From Adiantum capillus-veneris (Eukaryota; Streptophyta; Polypodiopsida; Polypodiales; Pteridaceae): a DNA stretch of 64,000 bases. Under the pieces are notes generated by a model. It was not told the origin of the DNA, searched no databases, and saw nothing but the letters and a program-made list of their open reading frames with translations. Positions within the stretch are counted from its first letter, which is position 1; each line of letters opens with the position of its first letter. The position numbers and the translations under genes are program-made. Location: NCBI GenBank assembly GCA_014529385.2, contig CM043969.1, forward strand, positions 37,601,922 through 37,665,921. Reading direction: 5' to 3'. Shown one piece after another: positions 1 through 10,849 of this stretch.

Positions 1-1
1 G

Positions 2-991
2 GCGTTTGATGTGTTTGAAAAGTGGGGGATTGATGCAATAGGCCCGTTACCTATCACAAGCAGGGGCAAAAGCTATATCTTGACGGCAGTGGACTATCTC
101 TCTAGATGGGCAGAGGCTATAGCAGTAAAACAAATCACTGCAAAGGATGTGGCAAAATTTGTGTATGATGAAATATGTTGCAAGTTTGGGGTGCCATTAG
201 AGCTACTTTCAGATAAGGGGCCAGGATTTAGGGCTAAACTGCTAGACTTCTTATGCACAAAGATGAAGATTAGGCACCAGCATACCACTCCTTATTACCC
301 GCAGTGTAATGGCTTAAATGAAAGATTTAATGGTGAGTTGGTACAAATTCTTTCTAAAGTGACAGAGCACCAAGGAAAGAATTGGGATTTGGAATTGCCT
401 AGTGCATTATGGGCTTACCGTACTTCGGTGAAGACAGGTACAGGGTTTACTCCATTTCATTTGGTGTATGGAAAGGAAGCACTATTGCCTGCGGAGGTAG
501 AGTTGCCTGCGGTCAAGATGTTAGAGAAGTTTCTTGGGTCGCCTAGTGATGCATTCAAAGAGAGGCTCTTGCAGTTACAAGAGGTCCAGTTGGATAGGAT
601 GAGCGCATTGGAGCATTATGGGCAGATGCAGGATAAGGCTTTGGCAAAGATAAATGAAAAGGTTAAAAGTAAGGGTATCAAGAAACATGACTTGGTTTTG
701 CGCTACAACAGCAAACTGGATAACACCTTGCAAAAGAAGTTTCAAATTAAGTGGGAAGGCCCTTTCAAGGTAGTGGAGTGTTTCCCGAATGGTACATATC
801 AGTTGGCTAACCTGGATGGGATTTTACATACGTCAAGGGTAAATGGATTGCGTCTTAAGTTGTATCATGCCAGGTTGATGATGGTGGAGCAAGATGAGCT
901 GTCTGTGGATCAAGCTGTGTTGGTGAGGGATGAGGAGACCTGTGATGCGGCGAGTCTCATATCTCTCTTTGCTGCTGCTGATCATGAATGA
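2..991 (+). CDS. Ty3/gypsy integrase, partial (C-terminal part of pol)
   Basis: The frame is open from the window edge, so the protein is cut at its N-terminus. The integrase core is readable: first Asp in WGIDAIGPL (about residue 8 of the visible part), second Asp in LSDKGPGF, catalytic Glu in NGLNERFNG. The family-typical LWAYRTS and a C-terminal DNA-binding region (KWEGPFKVVECFPNGTYQL) follow. Such integrases insert retrotransposon cDNA into nuclear DNA. The spacing and sequence resemble plant non-chromoviral gypsy (Tat/Athila-like) elements. No internal stop occurs in about 325 codons, so this copy is younger than most elements here. No chromodomain is visible. The upstream domains (RT, RNase H, gag) lie outside the window. 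Confidence 0.9.
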   Translation, partial: AFDVFEKWGIDAIGPLPITSRGKSYILTAVDYLSRWAEAIAVKQITAKDVAKFVYDEICCKFGVPLELLSDKGPGFRAKLLDFLCTKMKIRHQHTTPYYPQCNGLNERFNGELVQILSKVTEHQGKNWDLELPSALWAYRTSVKTGTGFTPFHLVYGKEALLPAEVELPAVKMLEKFLGSPSDAFKERLLQLQEVQLDRMSALEHYGQMQDKALAKINEKVKSKGIKKHDLVLRYNSKLDNTLQKKFQIKWEGPFKVVECFPNGTYQLANLDGILHTSRVNGLRLKLYHARLMMVEQDELSVDQAVLVRDEETCDAASLISLFAAADHE

Positions 992-2172
992 TCTAGCAGG
1001 CTAGGGGATGGGCAAATTATGTCAGGAGTTTTTTGGAGCAAGGAATTGCGCATATGTACATATACATGCATGGTGCATCAAATAAAGGATTGCCCATTTT
1101 TCAGAGCCAGGTGGTTACGTGGGGCCCACATGTGTACAGGTAGGACAGCATGTACATAGTGCAGCGATTTTCACTATTATCAGTATTAGTGTGTTTTTTC
1201 TACAATAATGAGGAGTTGGTAGCGCGTAAAACTTCTCGAGGAAGCTATCCGCGGGCCGACGACGTGAGGTCAGCAGGTGAGTCAGATGGCATCTAGTGGC
1301 GTCAGGAGGGCGAACGAGGTCAATATTTGCACGCGGATGAGGACGGACACAACGTGGGTGTTTTCTTGTGAGAGTTATGCAGAAAGGTCATCATTAGGAC
1401 CACTTTTTGGGGCCACTTCACGTGGTGGCGAGATGCATTATTGGAAAAAAGCTGAGTGCCAGGTGTGCGAATGATGCAAAAAGGTGACAACTATGCACTG
1501 CGAGGTCAGTTTTTGGCCTATTCGGGGTCCGTTTGAGGTCATCTAAAAGGCCAACGGTGCCCAACTAAAAAAGCTAAGTGTGGGAACTGAAAAAACAGAG
1601 AGAAGACCAGAAAAAACGTGGAGAAGAGAGGAGGAACAGCCGCAACTGTGTTTTTGCTCATTTTGGAGCCTGTTTTGGCCGTAAACTGCTCATCCGATGT
1701 CGGATTTGAGCACTTTGACATTGTAGACTGGGGTTTTGGGCCGTTCCAGACGCGATGGCGCCGTCCATTTTGCCAAATTCCTCACTCTTTTTCTGTTGTT
1801 TTTCTGTGTAAGTTTCTCCTATGAGCGAAGTTTCTGCTCTAGTTTGTGATTGTATCTGGCTTATTTTACCTATATTGTGTGAGCTATTTGCCCCATTGGT
1901 GTTGGACCAAGCTCAATTGTATCTAAACATCAGAAATTCTCCTCTTTTGAGCTGAGTTTTTTTTGGGTGTGTGTGTGTGTGTGTCTCTGTGTGGAGTGGG
2001 GAAGTGGATAATCTCTCTCCTCTCACTCCATAGGTGTGTTTCCTGTCTCGGCCAGGTGTGTTGAGTAAGCCGAGTGGTTCCCCCTAGTGTGTGTGTGTAT
2101 CTTCCCAAGAGTGTGTGTCGGGTCGTTATAGAGGCGTTGTGTGTGTTTTCATCCCGCTCACAACGTTTGAAG
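992..2172 (+). other. Non-coding stretch after gypsy integrase, probably containing its 3' LTR
   Basis: No convincing gene is present. A purine-rich segment just after the integrase stop (around 1000-1010) is followed by TGTCAGG at 1019, a plausible LTR start, but I cannot pair it with a second LTR copy inside the window and cannot fix its end. A short GT run lies near 1968-1984. The segment runs up to the start of the next gypsy-type reading frame at 2173. Confidence 0.35.
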
Positions 2173-3028
2173 ATGAATGGTTTGCTAGAAGATGAAGAAT
2201 GCATTGCAGGTGTGTTTGATGAGTGTTCTTTTGTGGATACTATGCAAGATTTGGAGTGTTTAATGGATTGCAATTTGCGTATGGGAAGTGAGGTTGTGAA
2301 AGTTTGCTCAATAGAACTGTACAAGGTCATTGAGGATTTCAAAAATTCTCAAAGTGTTGATGCACGAGTGGAGACCAAGTATAAGTCTGAAAAGAAAGTG
2401 AAACCAGTGGCATTACCTCTACCAAAGAACTGTACGGATAAGATAGAACAAGCTGCTTTGCAACCTAGCCTTCGTGACCAAAGCAAGATTGGACACAAGT
2501 TCACACAGGATTCTTTGAAGGAGTTACAGGTTGGTTGCGAGGAAAGTTTGACAAAAAGCTGAAAAGATATGCTTTGAAGACATGCTTGCCAAACACGGAA
2601 AAGCTTTTGCATTTGAGCCTTCTGAGATAGGGTGTGTTGATCCATCCATTGTTGCTCCTATAGTGATCTTCACTATCCCTCATGTACCTTGGAACTTGAG
2701 GCCTATTCCTGTTCCAAACGCTCATTTGCCAAAACTCATTGAGTTGCTTAATGAAAAGATCAAGATGGGTATCTTGGAGTCTTCTTGTGCTCCATATTCA
2801 AATAGGTGGTTCACTGTTCCAAAGAAATATGGTTCTTTATGCTTTATTCAGGATATGCAACCTGTAAACAAGGTGACAATCAGAAATGTGGGTATAGGGC
2901 CAATTGTCGATGAGTTTGCAGAGGCATTTGCAGGAAGGGCAACATATTCTATGAAAGATTTGTACTCAAGGTATGATCAATTCCAACTAGCAATGGAAAG
3001 CAGGGACAAGGCAAGAAGGGGTGACTGA
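2173..3028 (+). pseudogene. Gypsy-type reverse transcriptase, N-terminal part, frameshifted
   Basis: An ATG at 2173 opens a frame with an acidic N-terminal region. It ends at a stop at 2560-2562, and the reading continues one frame over from about 2582. The second part shows the start of a reverse transcriptase: WNLRPIPVPNAHLPKLIEL, KMGILESSCAPYSNRWFTVPKK, then FIQDMQPVNKVTIRN and the equivalent of the xDLxSGYxQ block (YSMKDLYSRYDQFQL). The catalytic palm region with the Asp-Asp pair is missing: the frame breaks at 3028 and the next recognisable domain is integrase, so the RT middle, RNase H and tether have been deleted. No gag zinc knuckle or protease is visible upstream in this frame. The protein is dead as it stands. 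Confidence 0.8.
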
Positions 3029-3123
3029 TCAAGAGTTCAAAAGAATACGGAGAAAGGCCTATATAGTATGGATACTTTTTGAAAGATGGGTACTTATGAA
3101 AGCGTCCAAAACAAAGAAATGGA

Positions 3124-4377
3124 ATGTCCCTGAGAGTGGTGAATGATAAGGACGCTCAAAATGAGCTTATGAAAAAGTTTCATGAGAGTCTTTATGCTGG
3201 ACATAGAGGTGTATGGGCCACCTTTACTAAAATGAAAGAGAGGTATTGGTGAAAAGGTATGTATAAAGATGTATCTCACTTTGTGGAATCATGTGAAACC
3301 TATAAAATGTATTCAAATGTACGTCATGGTGATGGGTTGCACCCTACTTACCCATTGGCCATGCATTACAAGTGGGTAGTAGATATGGTTACAATGCCAT
3401 TGGGTTTATGGCAAATGAGATACATAGTGCTTGCAAGAGAAGACTTAACCAACCAAGTTGAAGGTCGTGCTCTAAGAACAAAAAGCACAGAAGGGATACG
3501 TAAGTTCCTCTTGGATAATGTAATTAGCCGTTATGGCTGTGTTGGGAAAATAACAACGGACAGGGGTGAGTTGGATGCTGACAAAGCAAGGGAGTTTTTC
3601 TCTAGGTTAGGCATTAAACTTGCTCTCACTACTGCATATAATCTTGATGGAAATGGAAAATCAGAGCGTGGGCATCCTCCTATCATTAAAGCTTTAGCTA
3701 AGGCCTGCAAAGGTAAAATGGGAGAGTGGCCTAGGTTGTTGCCTTATGCTTTATGGGCTGATCGTACAACTCATAGCTCGAATACTGGTTATATGTCTTT
3801 TGAGTTGATGTATGGTCAGAAACCTATAATGCCAATTGAGGATGTAATTCCCACATGGAATGCATTACCTTGGGAAGATGGAATGAGTAGGGAAGACCTT
3901 CTTGCTTTGCGCATACAACAATTAGAAAGAAGGCCCCAAGATATTGAGATTACAGTAGCACGATTGAAAGATGCAAGGTTAAAGAATAAGGACAGATTTG
4001 ATAAGAGGCATAGGCTCAGACCTAAAGCTATTGAGGAAGGTGATTGGGTGTTGGTGTATGACAGCAGTCTTGACAACCAACATTCAACAATAAGAAAGAT
4101 TTCAAAGAGATGGTTTGGTCCTTATGTGGTTCAGCATGTACATGGGAATGCAACTTATACCTTGCATGAATTAGATGGGACAAAAATGAAGATTCCCATT
4201 GCAGGGAAAAGAATCAAGTTATTCAAAAGAAGAGGTGATACAGATCCCTTTGATTCACAGGAAGGTCAGAATCAAGGCTCTGATGCAAATGGTATGGATG
4301 TGGATGAAGAACAAGAGGATGATGCGTTAGATTTTGTTGCAAGCGATGATGAAATCAACATGTATATGTTGACTTAA
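3124..4377 (+). pseudogene. Gypsy-type integrase with H2C2 finger, one in-frame stop
   Basis: Reading begins with the H2C2 zinc finger (His in FHESLYAGHRG, Cys pair in ESCETYKM), interrupted by one TGA at 3250-3252. The core follows: Asp in WVVDMVTMPLG, Asp in TTDRGELD, Glu in NGKSERGH. Then come LLPYALWADRTTHSS and a C-terminal domain with GDWVLVYDSSLDNQHST, KRWFGPYVV and a final acidic tail. From 3259 onward 372 codons are uninterrupted. The core (GLWQMRYIVLAREDLTNQ, RYGCVGKITTDRGELD) is clearly different from the Tat/Athila and chromoviral integrases elsewhere in the window, so this is a separate gypsy lineage. It is the same element as the RT fragment upstream; the intervening pol portion is deleted. 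Confidence 0.85.
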
Positions 4378-4434
4378 ATGAAGACTGAACCTGCAAAAGA
4401 TATCTGTGGCATATGCCGGAGGATGTGCAGGTTT

Positions 4435-5434
4435 AGAGGGGGTGGATGTCGTGCCATGGCACGTTCATAATGTGAAATTAAAATATCTACCTCACTCTTA
4501 ATGTTTATGATGTGTGGGACCAAATGATATAATGTACATAGTGTGATATATGCGAAATGAATTCCACGGTTGCAGTCGTGTACATACCTTGTCGGGCGAA
4601 TGAGGCTCTACATGTGGGACCATAAAATGCTTTTTCACATAAATATATGCATAATTTGCTTTGGGAATGTACAAATGTCAATTGTTTCGAAGTGGCATGC
4701 TCGTTTTGCCTAGAAAGTTCAATGCGGGCAATCTCGGCCAAAAATAGCAGGTTTTGTGCGCTGGCGTGAAAGACGTGTCCAAAGTGCTTACCAGGTGGGA
4801 AAATGAGGTTCAACATGAAATTTGAGCCCAATGGGATTTTTCCACAATTTTAGGGTTTTTTCCCAGCTCGTTTCGGCTTTTTACGGACTAAAAGTGACAT
4901 TTTTGTGCTAGAAATGGCCTAAAAATGGTCAAAAATAGCCTTCAAAATGCTCAAAATAGCTCAAAATGCCACATCAACGACGTTGGCATTATTGCTCAAG
5001 CTGTGTGGGAAATTTTAGAGCCAAGAATGAGCTCATTTGGGTACATGAGTAAGGAGATACAGCCATTCCTTTAGAGGGTGCTTGTGCAGTCCCGTGCTGC
5101 TTCCACTACATGGTTGAGGCTGTGAGGCCTCCAATTAGGGTTTCCCTTCTTCAAATAACTACTTGGGCTTCTCCAATGAAGTACTGAAGCTTCCATGAAA
5201 TGGTCACGACGAAGAATCGAAGCATAAATTTAGGGTTTTTAATAGGTCAGATGAGCACTGCATCTGTGCAATTGAGAGCGAGGCTACACCTAATCTTCAC
5301 ACACACAAGAGTTTTGAGTTAGTATTGGTTCTTTTTCAAAGTGGAGCTTTCATGGCTAGAGTTTTGTTCTTTTTTAGTGTGTTTTTGGCTTCAAATCGTC
5401 TACGCCTTGCTTGATTTTGCTATGAATCCTCACA
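4435..5434 (+). repeat. Polypurine tract and 3' LTR of the + strand gypsy element
   Basis: A purine tract at 4435-4446 (agagggggtgga) directly precedes TGTCGTGCCATGGC at 4447, the expected arrangement of plus-strand primer and LTR start. The LTR plausibly ends with CA at 5433-5434, because the next bases (5435-5542) read on the minus strand as the tail of another gypsy pol. No second copy of this LTR is found in the window, so the ends are inferred from structure only. It holds no gene. Confidence 0.55.
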
Positions 5435-5542
5435 GTCAGAGGCCCGACGCTTTCCTAGTCGCACTGCGCACTTCTTGACACCGTGTAAAAACGTCTGCAA
5501 AATCCGTATGTGGCATATTGGTTGACCGTTCCTCGAAGCTCC
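5435..5542 (-). pseudogene. Gypsy pol tail (after RNase H), continuation of the relic at 13243-14566
   Basis: On the minus strand, with one frameshift, this reads a segment resembling the region after RNase H of plant gypsy pol (QYAT, then DFADVFTRCQE). It matches in kind the EYATNPDFRDIMSALAL segment of the chromovirus at 43.7 kb. It ends exactly where the copia LTR starts, and the other half of the same pol resumes on the far side of the copia element at 13243. I therefore read the two pieces as one minus-strand gypsy relic split by the copia insertion. Confidence 0.5.
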
Positions 5543-5737
5543 TGTTTTTGGGGTATAAAGCCCAATGTGGTCGCCCAGGTAAGTGGGCGGGCCGCCAGGT
5601 ATGTACACATATTCTTTTGTAAAAACCTAATAAGAACTCACTATGCTCTACACATTACAGTAGAGCGAGTTCACCATATCGTCGTGCTCTTCTTCTCGCA
5701 CTCTCTCTCGCGTCACACTTCCGCTCGTACTCCTTCA
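5543..5737 (+). repeat. 5' LTR of the copia element
   Basis: It starts TGTTTTTGGGGTATAAAG and ends CTCCTTCA. It matches 13051-13242 almost base for base, the main differences being three extra T near the start and a T/G change near 5662. GGGGTATAAAGCC provides a TATA-like box near the LTR start. Confidence 0.93.
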
Positions 5738-6849
5738 ACTGGTATCAGAGCTCAGATCGAGGCTCGGGGCAGCATTTGCAGGTAGCCAGAGTCACCTGCT
5801 CAGATTGGAGTGAGATTCGACAGGCGAAGACATGGCCCCAATTCCTGTGGGATAGCCCGAAGGGCTGGGTGTTCTCAGAATTTCATTCTGAGGTTATCTC
5901 GGCCACCGTTTGGCTTCGACAGAGTTCTGCGCAGGCCATTTTCGACTACGTGGTCACGGCGGGTGCAGATCAGACTCTGCAAATTTGGGGTTTCGGCCTA
6001 CGACTGCAAGTGCTGAGGATATCTACACTTCCAGAGTGCTGATTTGTGGCTGTCTACACAACAAAGGACGGCTCACAGTTCTTGGAGGCATGTCACATAC
6101 GACAGGGGCGCACCTACACACAGACTGTAGGCGACATCCACTAGTTCATCAGGTAGCTTGTGTTTGCTGCTTGGTATTCCAGATTTCATCCTGACATTGC
6201 AGGTACTTCCACATGGGATGTATTGTCAGAGATGATGTATGTCTGTTGAGGGTTTGCTGGCTGTGAGTCACGCAGCAAACAACAGCCGCAGCGGTTACAG
6301 CATATAGTGGGAAATTTGTGGATGTATGACTTTGTGGGAAGTCTATGTATTGTCAAATTTACTGCAGCCTTTGTTGAGGGTCGAGTGAGGTTTTATTGAG
6401 CTGGGGGATTCTCGAATGTTGAGATCCTTTCGGTGATACAGGTCTTGGAGCGATCCCTCGAGCACCCTTAGATAGGCAGCTAGGATGTATTGACTGTGAG
6501 TTAGACAGTTGGGATTGCATCTTTTCTTTACTGCCGTTGAGGCATTGTCGCAGTCTATGCTTACAAGACAGTGAGAGACAGGACAACGCAGGACAGTGAG
6601 AGACAGTACAGGTGCAGGACAGGTTTACCCACAGCTTACAATGTTAGAGAGATAGTGGTTTTTTGAGCTGTTTTTGGTCTGTCTTTGAGTACACCAGAGT
6701 CATTTTACAAAGGAGACTCTGCTGAAATTTTTGCAAAATCTGAAGCTTTCTTGGTTCATTTGACAGGTTGATATTGGTTCAGAGGTCAGTTTACAGGGGA
6801 AACTCTGCCGAATTTTTCCCAGGAAAGTAAACTACTGTGAAGCGTAGCT
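5738..6849 (+). promoter_or_regulatory. Primer binding site (5740-5751) and untranslated leader of copia
   Basis: TGGTATCAGAGC at 5740-5751 is complementary to the 3' end of plant initiator tRNA-Met, the usual copia minus-strand primer. The following 1.1 kb has no supported ORF and ends at the ATG of gag at 6850. Short overlapping open frames at 5776-6194 show no recognisable protein. Confidence 0.85.
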
Positions 6850-8168
6850 ATGGCTGGATCACAGGACACTGCTCTTTACAATATCAAGAAGCTGGATGGA
6901 ACCAATTTCCCATTGTGGAAGAAGCAGATTTGGCACGTGTTGGTACAAAAGAAGCAGATAAAACCTATAAAGCTCAAGGGATAAAACCAGAAGATATGGA
7001 CGAAGATGAATGGAGCGAAATGGATGAATTGGTACTTTCTACCATTATGCTGACTTTGGCAGAAAGCGTTTACTTCAATGTAGCAGACGAGATGTCGACT
7101 TATCAAGCATGGTTAAAGCTGAGTGATCTTTATGAGAAGCAGAGTGCAGCTTCACAGGTATACTGGCTTAAGAAGCTTGTTGACTTGAAGATGAAAGAAG
7201 GGACACCTATGTCCAATCATCTGAATGAATTCAACACAATCTACAGTCAATTGTCAGCTCAAGGTGTCAAGTTTGATGAACCTGTTAGAGCTATGTTCCT
7301 GTTGATCACATTGCCGGAAAGTTGGGATACTTTTCGCACAGCTTTGAGTAATTCTGCACCTCCAGATGGTTTGAACATAGCAGGTGTAGAAGGAAGTCTG
7401 CTTACTGAAGAAACCAATAGAAAAACAATGGACAAAGGCAAAGGAACAGCTTTAGTTGTAAGGGGAAGGACCAAAGAAAAGTACAAATGTGGAAAGAGGA
7501 ATCAGTCTCGTAGCAAGTCTCGCAGTGCTAAAGGCAAGAGTGACATAGAATGCTACCATTGTGGCAAGAAGGGTCACATGAAAAGAGACTGTAGAGAATG
7601 GAAAGCAGAAAAAGGCAAAGAGAAAGCTGAAGACCATGGTGAGAAGAACAAGTCCTCAGTGAAGATTCAAGAAATAAATGTGACAAACACTGTTGCAAAG
7701 GATGACAGTCTACTGTCAGGAGACATCTACTTTTTGAAGAATACAATGGACTCAGCTCTTCTTACAGCATCTGATGGAAATGCACTGAGTCACTGGATTA
7801 TAGACTCAGAGGCATCACTTCATGTGTCTCCAAACAAGGAGTGGTTTACCTCTTATGTGACCACTAAAGATCATGTTTGGCTAGGCAATGCGCAGACATG
7901 TGAGATCTTAGGTGTTGGAGATGTTCAATTGAAGTTTCAGAATGGCTCTTCTTTCACGCTGAAGAATGTGAGACATGTTCCCGCAATTACAAAGAGCTTG
8001 ATCAACACAGGTTTACTTCATGATGCTGGCTACGTCACCACTTTTGGACAGAACATGTGGAAGATATCCAAGGGTTCTATGACAGTAGCACATGGAGTAA
8101 AGTCTGGAGGACTTTACATGATTTATGTATCAAATGTCTCTAAAAATGTAATCAATGTAACCGAGTAG
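6850..8168 (+). pseudogene. Copia gag and protease, frameshifted
   Basis: The gag start is the ATG at 6850 (MAGSQDTALYNIKKLDGTNF, typical of copia gag). A one-base shift near 6970 moves reading into the frame running to 8168. The capsid-type region includes YQAWLKLSDLYEKQ and LNEFNTIYSQLSAQG. A basic tract and a CCHC zinc knuckle (CYHCGKKGHMKRDC, about 7552-7593) follow. The aspartic protease reads WIIDSEASLHVSP where functional copies have DSGAS; the active-site Gly is Glu, so the protease should be dead. The GAG-pre-integrase region begins at the end (VKSGGLYMIYV). A TAG at 8166-8168 separates it from integrase. Confidence 0.9.
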
Positions 8169-8779
8169 TCGAACGTTTCTTTGTGGCATAGCCGGTTAGG
8201 ACATATGTCCAAGAAGGGAATGGAAATCTTGTCTCGTTCTGGTTATTTGCCTGGCTTGTCATTTAATGATTTTGAATTCTGTGAACATTGTCTGTATGGT
8301 AAGCAAACACAGCAGCCACATAAGCATAGAACCAGTAGAAGAGATACACAGTTGGCACTTGTTCATAGTGATTTGTGTGGACCTATGCCTAACCTATCTC
8401 TAGGGGGAGCTTCTTACTTTATGACATTTATAGATGATTACTCGAGGAAAGTATAGGTTTACTTTCTCAAGCACAAGGATGAAGCATTTAGTGTTTTCAA
8501 AACGTTTGTGACACTTGTGGAGAATCAGAGTGGCAAGAAGCTTAAATGCTTACGCACTGACAATGGTGGAGAGTATGTTTCAAAGGCCTTTCAGGACTTT
8601 TGTGAGTCAAAAGGTATAAAACGTGAACTTACTGCTCCTTACAATCCTCCTCAAAATGGTGTTGTTGAGAGGATGAATAGGACCATACAAGAGAAGGTCA
8701 GAAGTATGTTGTCTAATGTACAACTGCCAAATGGGTTTTGGGCAGAAGCTGTATCAACAGCTGTTCATCTTATAAATAG
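8169..8779 (+). pseudogene. Copia integrase, N-terminal part and core, up to the MITE insertion
   Basis: The HHCC finger is intact (His pair in WHSRLGHMSKKG, Cys pair in FCEHCLYGKQ). The DDE core is complete: Asp in LVHSDLCGPM, Asp in LRTDNGGEY, Glu in NGVVERMNR. A stop at 8454-8456 (TAG in the place of a Trp codon after DDYSRKV) interrupts it. The frame enters the nested MITE after HLIN at 8779 and resumes at 9431. Confidence 0.88.
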
Positions 8780-8970
8780 CATAGTTACCCGGAACGCGGA
8801 ACGGGAACGACGACGGGATCCCCGCGGAACGGGAGGTATAAAAAACACCCAAATAGTGCATTTTTTAGCTTCTTGTGTTTAAATACAAGGAGTATTAGAG
8901 TGCTTTAACTCTAATACTCACAAAAAACTCGTATTGAAGACCATTCAATCTTGCTATGACTAGATGATGT

Positions 8971-9002
<32 letters not shown>

Positions 9003-9422
9003 TTTGAGAGAGTGGGAGGGAGAGGAAGAGAGCTTGAAGGCTTAAAGCCTTGAGCCTTCAGAGAGTGAGTCTTGAGAGGGAGAGATCTTGAGAGTGTGAG
9101 AGCTTGAGCCTTGAGGATTAGCTTGTGGAGAGAAAGGGGGAGGGGGGTGCATTTTATGAGTCCTTGAGGCCTTGCACACTTCAAAAAGAAGCCCAAACAT
9201 TCAATTTTTTCAATTTTTGCCAAATTTGTTTGTAGCCGTTGGCCGTTTCAGGGGCATTCCGGAACGTTTTGGGGGCGTTCGGAACGTTCCGGAATGGCCG
9301 TTCCGGTTTGCACTGGCCACCCGGAACGTCAAACGTTTCGGGACGTTTCGGAACGTTCGGGAAGGGAACTGTCCCCCCGGAACGCCGGAACGGGGGCTAG
9401 GGGGCGTTCCCCGGTAACTATG
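8780..9422. mobile_element. hAT-like non-autonomous DNA transposon (MITE) in copia pol
   Basis: Terminal inverted repeats start CATAGTTACCCGGAACG on the left; the right end is the reverse complement of CATAGTTACCGGGGAACG. An exact 8-bp target duplication, ataaatag, lies at 8772-8779 and 9423-9430. An 8-bp duplication is the hallmark of the hAT superfamily. Both subterminal regions are packed with GGAACG/CGTTCC motifs (about 8788-8835 and 9250-9410), resembling clustered transposase-binding sites of hAT elements. A GA run (8972-8994) lies inside. There is no transposase ORF, so mobilisation would need an autonomous relative. Removing it together with one duplication restores the copia reading frame exactly. 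Confidence 0.88.
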
Positions 9423-9430
9423 ATAAATAG

Positions 9431-10849
9431 ATCTCCTAGCAAGGTTTTGCAGAAGGATTCAGTGGCAGAGATGGTATGGTCAGGCAAAATGCCCTCATAC
9501 AAGCATCTCAGAGTCTTTGGTTGTGAGGCATATACTCATGTTCCAAAGGAATTTAGGAACAAACTTGAGCCAAAGAGTAGAAAGTGCATCTTTCTAGGCT
9601 ATGGTAATTTTGGTGAGATGGGGTACAGACTTTGGGATCTCGAATCTAGAAAGGTTGTCCGCAGCAATGATGTTCACTTTAATGAATCCAAATATCATTC
9701 TAAACCAGAGAGGGTTGAGGAGTTTAGAAGAGTTGTCTTCCAAGAAGATGGACCTGCACGTGCAAGACAAAATGTCAGGGCTCAAGAGGAGCAAGGACAT
9801 GATAGATTGGAACCACAGGTTGTGGCTGAGCCTGAGCCACCTATTATGCATAGATCTGGACGTATCACGTGACCTCTTGATAGGTTTGTTCCATCTATGA
9901 ACTATGTCATGTTGACTGATTGCAATGAGCCTTCATGTTACAAGGAAGCAGTGCAAATGAAGGACTCCGGGAATTGGCAATTGGCCATGCAGTCAGAGAT
10001 GACAGCTCTGCATAAAAACTAGACATGGAAGCTAGTTAAATTACCACAGGGCAAAAAGGCTCTACCTTGTAAATGGGTTTACAGGTATAAGATCACCGCT
10101 CATGATAGTCAGCCAAAGTACAAAGCAAGGCTTGTTGCCAAGGGCTTTAAGCAAGAACAAGGCATTGACTTTGATGAAGTCTTCTCTCCGGTGGTCAAGA
10201 TGACTACATTGAGATGCTTTCTTGCATTGGTTGCCATATTAGATTTGGTGTTGCACCAAATGGATGTCAAGACAACGTTCTTGCATGGTGATTTAGATGT
10301 GGAAATTTACATGCAGTAGCCAGAAGGGTTTGTTGAGAAAGGCAAGGAAGATTGGGTATGCCAGTTGTTAAAGAGTCTTTATGGCTTAAAACAATCACCG
10401 AGGGCATGGTACCATAAATTCCACAAGTTTATGCTTTCTCAAGGCTACAAACGTAGTGAGTTCGATCATTGTCTATATACAAAGAAGGCTAAGGATGGTA
10501 GTTGGCTGATTCTTATTTTGTATGTGGATGACATGTTGATTGCTGGCAAGCACTTGGAAGAAATTTCAGCTTTGAAGTCAAAGATGGAAAAATCGTTTGA
10601 CATGAAAGACATGGGTGAGGCAAGTCATATACTTGGTATGCGCATTGAAAGAGATAGATCAAAGAAGTTGATTTGGTTGTCTCAAACAGAGTATATTGAC
10701 AAGGTTTTGCAATGTTTCAATATGGAGAAGGGAAAGGCATTGAGTGTTCCATTGCCACCATATGTGAAACTTAGCAAACAAGATTGTCCTGTGTTTGAGG
10801 AAGAACAGGTTGAAATGGATAAGATTCCATATGCTTCTGCAGTGGGTAG
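9431..10849 (+). pseudogene. Copia integrase C-terminus and reverse transcriptase, several stops
   Basis: After the MITE the frame resumes with SPSKVLQKDS, LRVFGCEAYTHVPKE and KCIFLGYG, the conserved copia segment between integrase and RT. The RT begins after a stop near 9869 (CGA to TGA type). It contains CKWVYRYKI, KARLVAKGFKQEQGIDF, EVFSPVVKMTTLR, LHQMDVKTTFLHGDL, LKSLYGLKQSPRAWY and the catalytic box LILYVDDMLIAG with both Asp residues. Further stops lie near 10020 and 10317 (CAG to TAG type). The last part (PYASAVGS) ends at the target site of the next insertion; the tail of the open frame beyond 10849 belongs to that insertion. Confidence 0.9.

Noticed and set aside
5740-5751. tRNA gene suggested by TGGTATCAGAGC
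   Set aside because: Only the primer-site complement of the tRNA 3' end is present, right after an LTR; no tRNA body.
5776-6194. Three overlapping ORFs in the copia leader
   Set aside because: No protein features; they lie between the primer site and gag.
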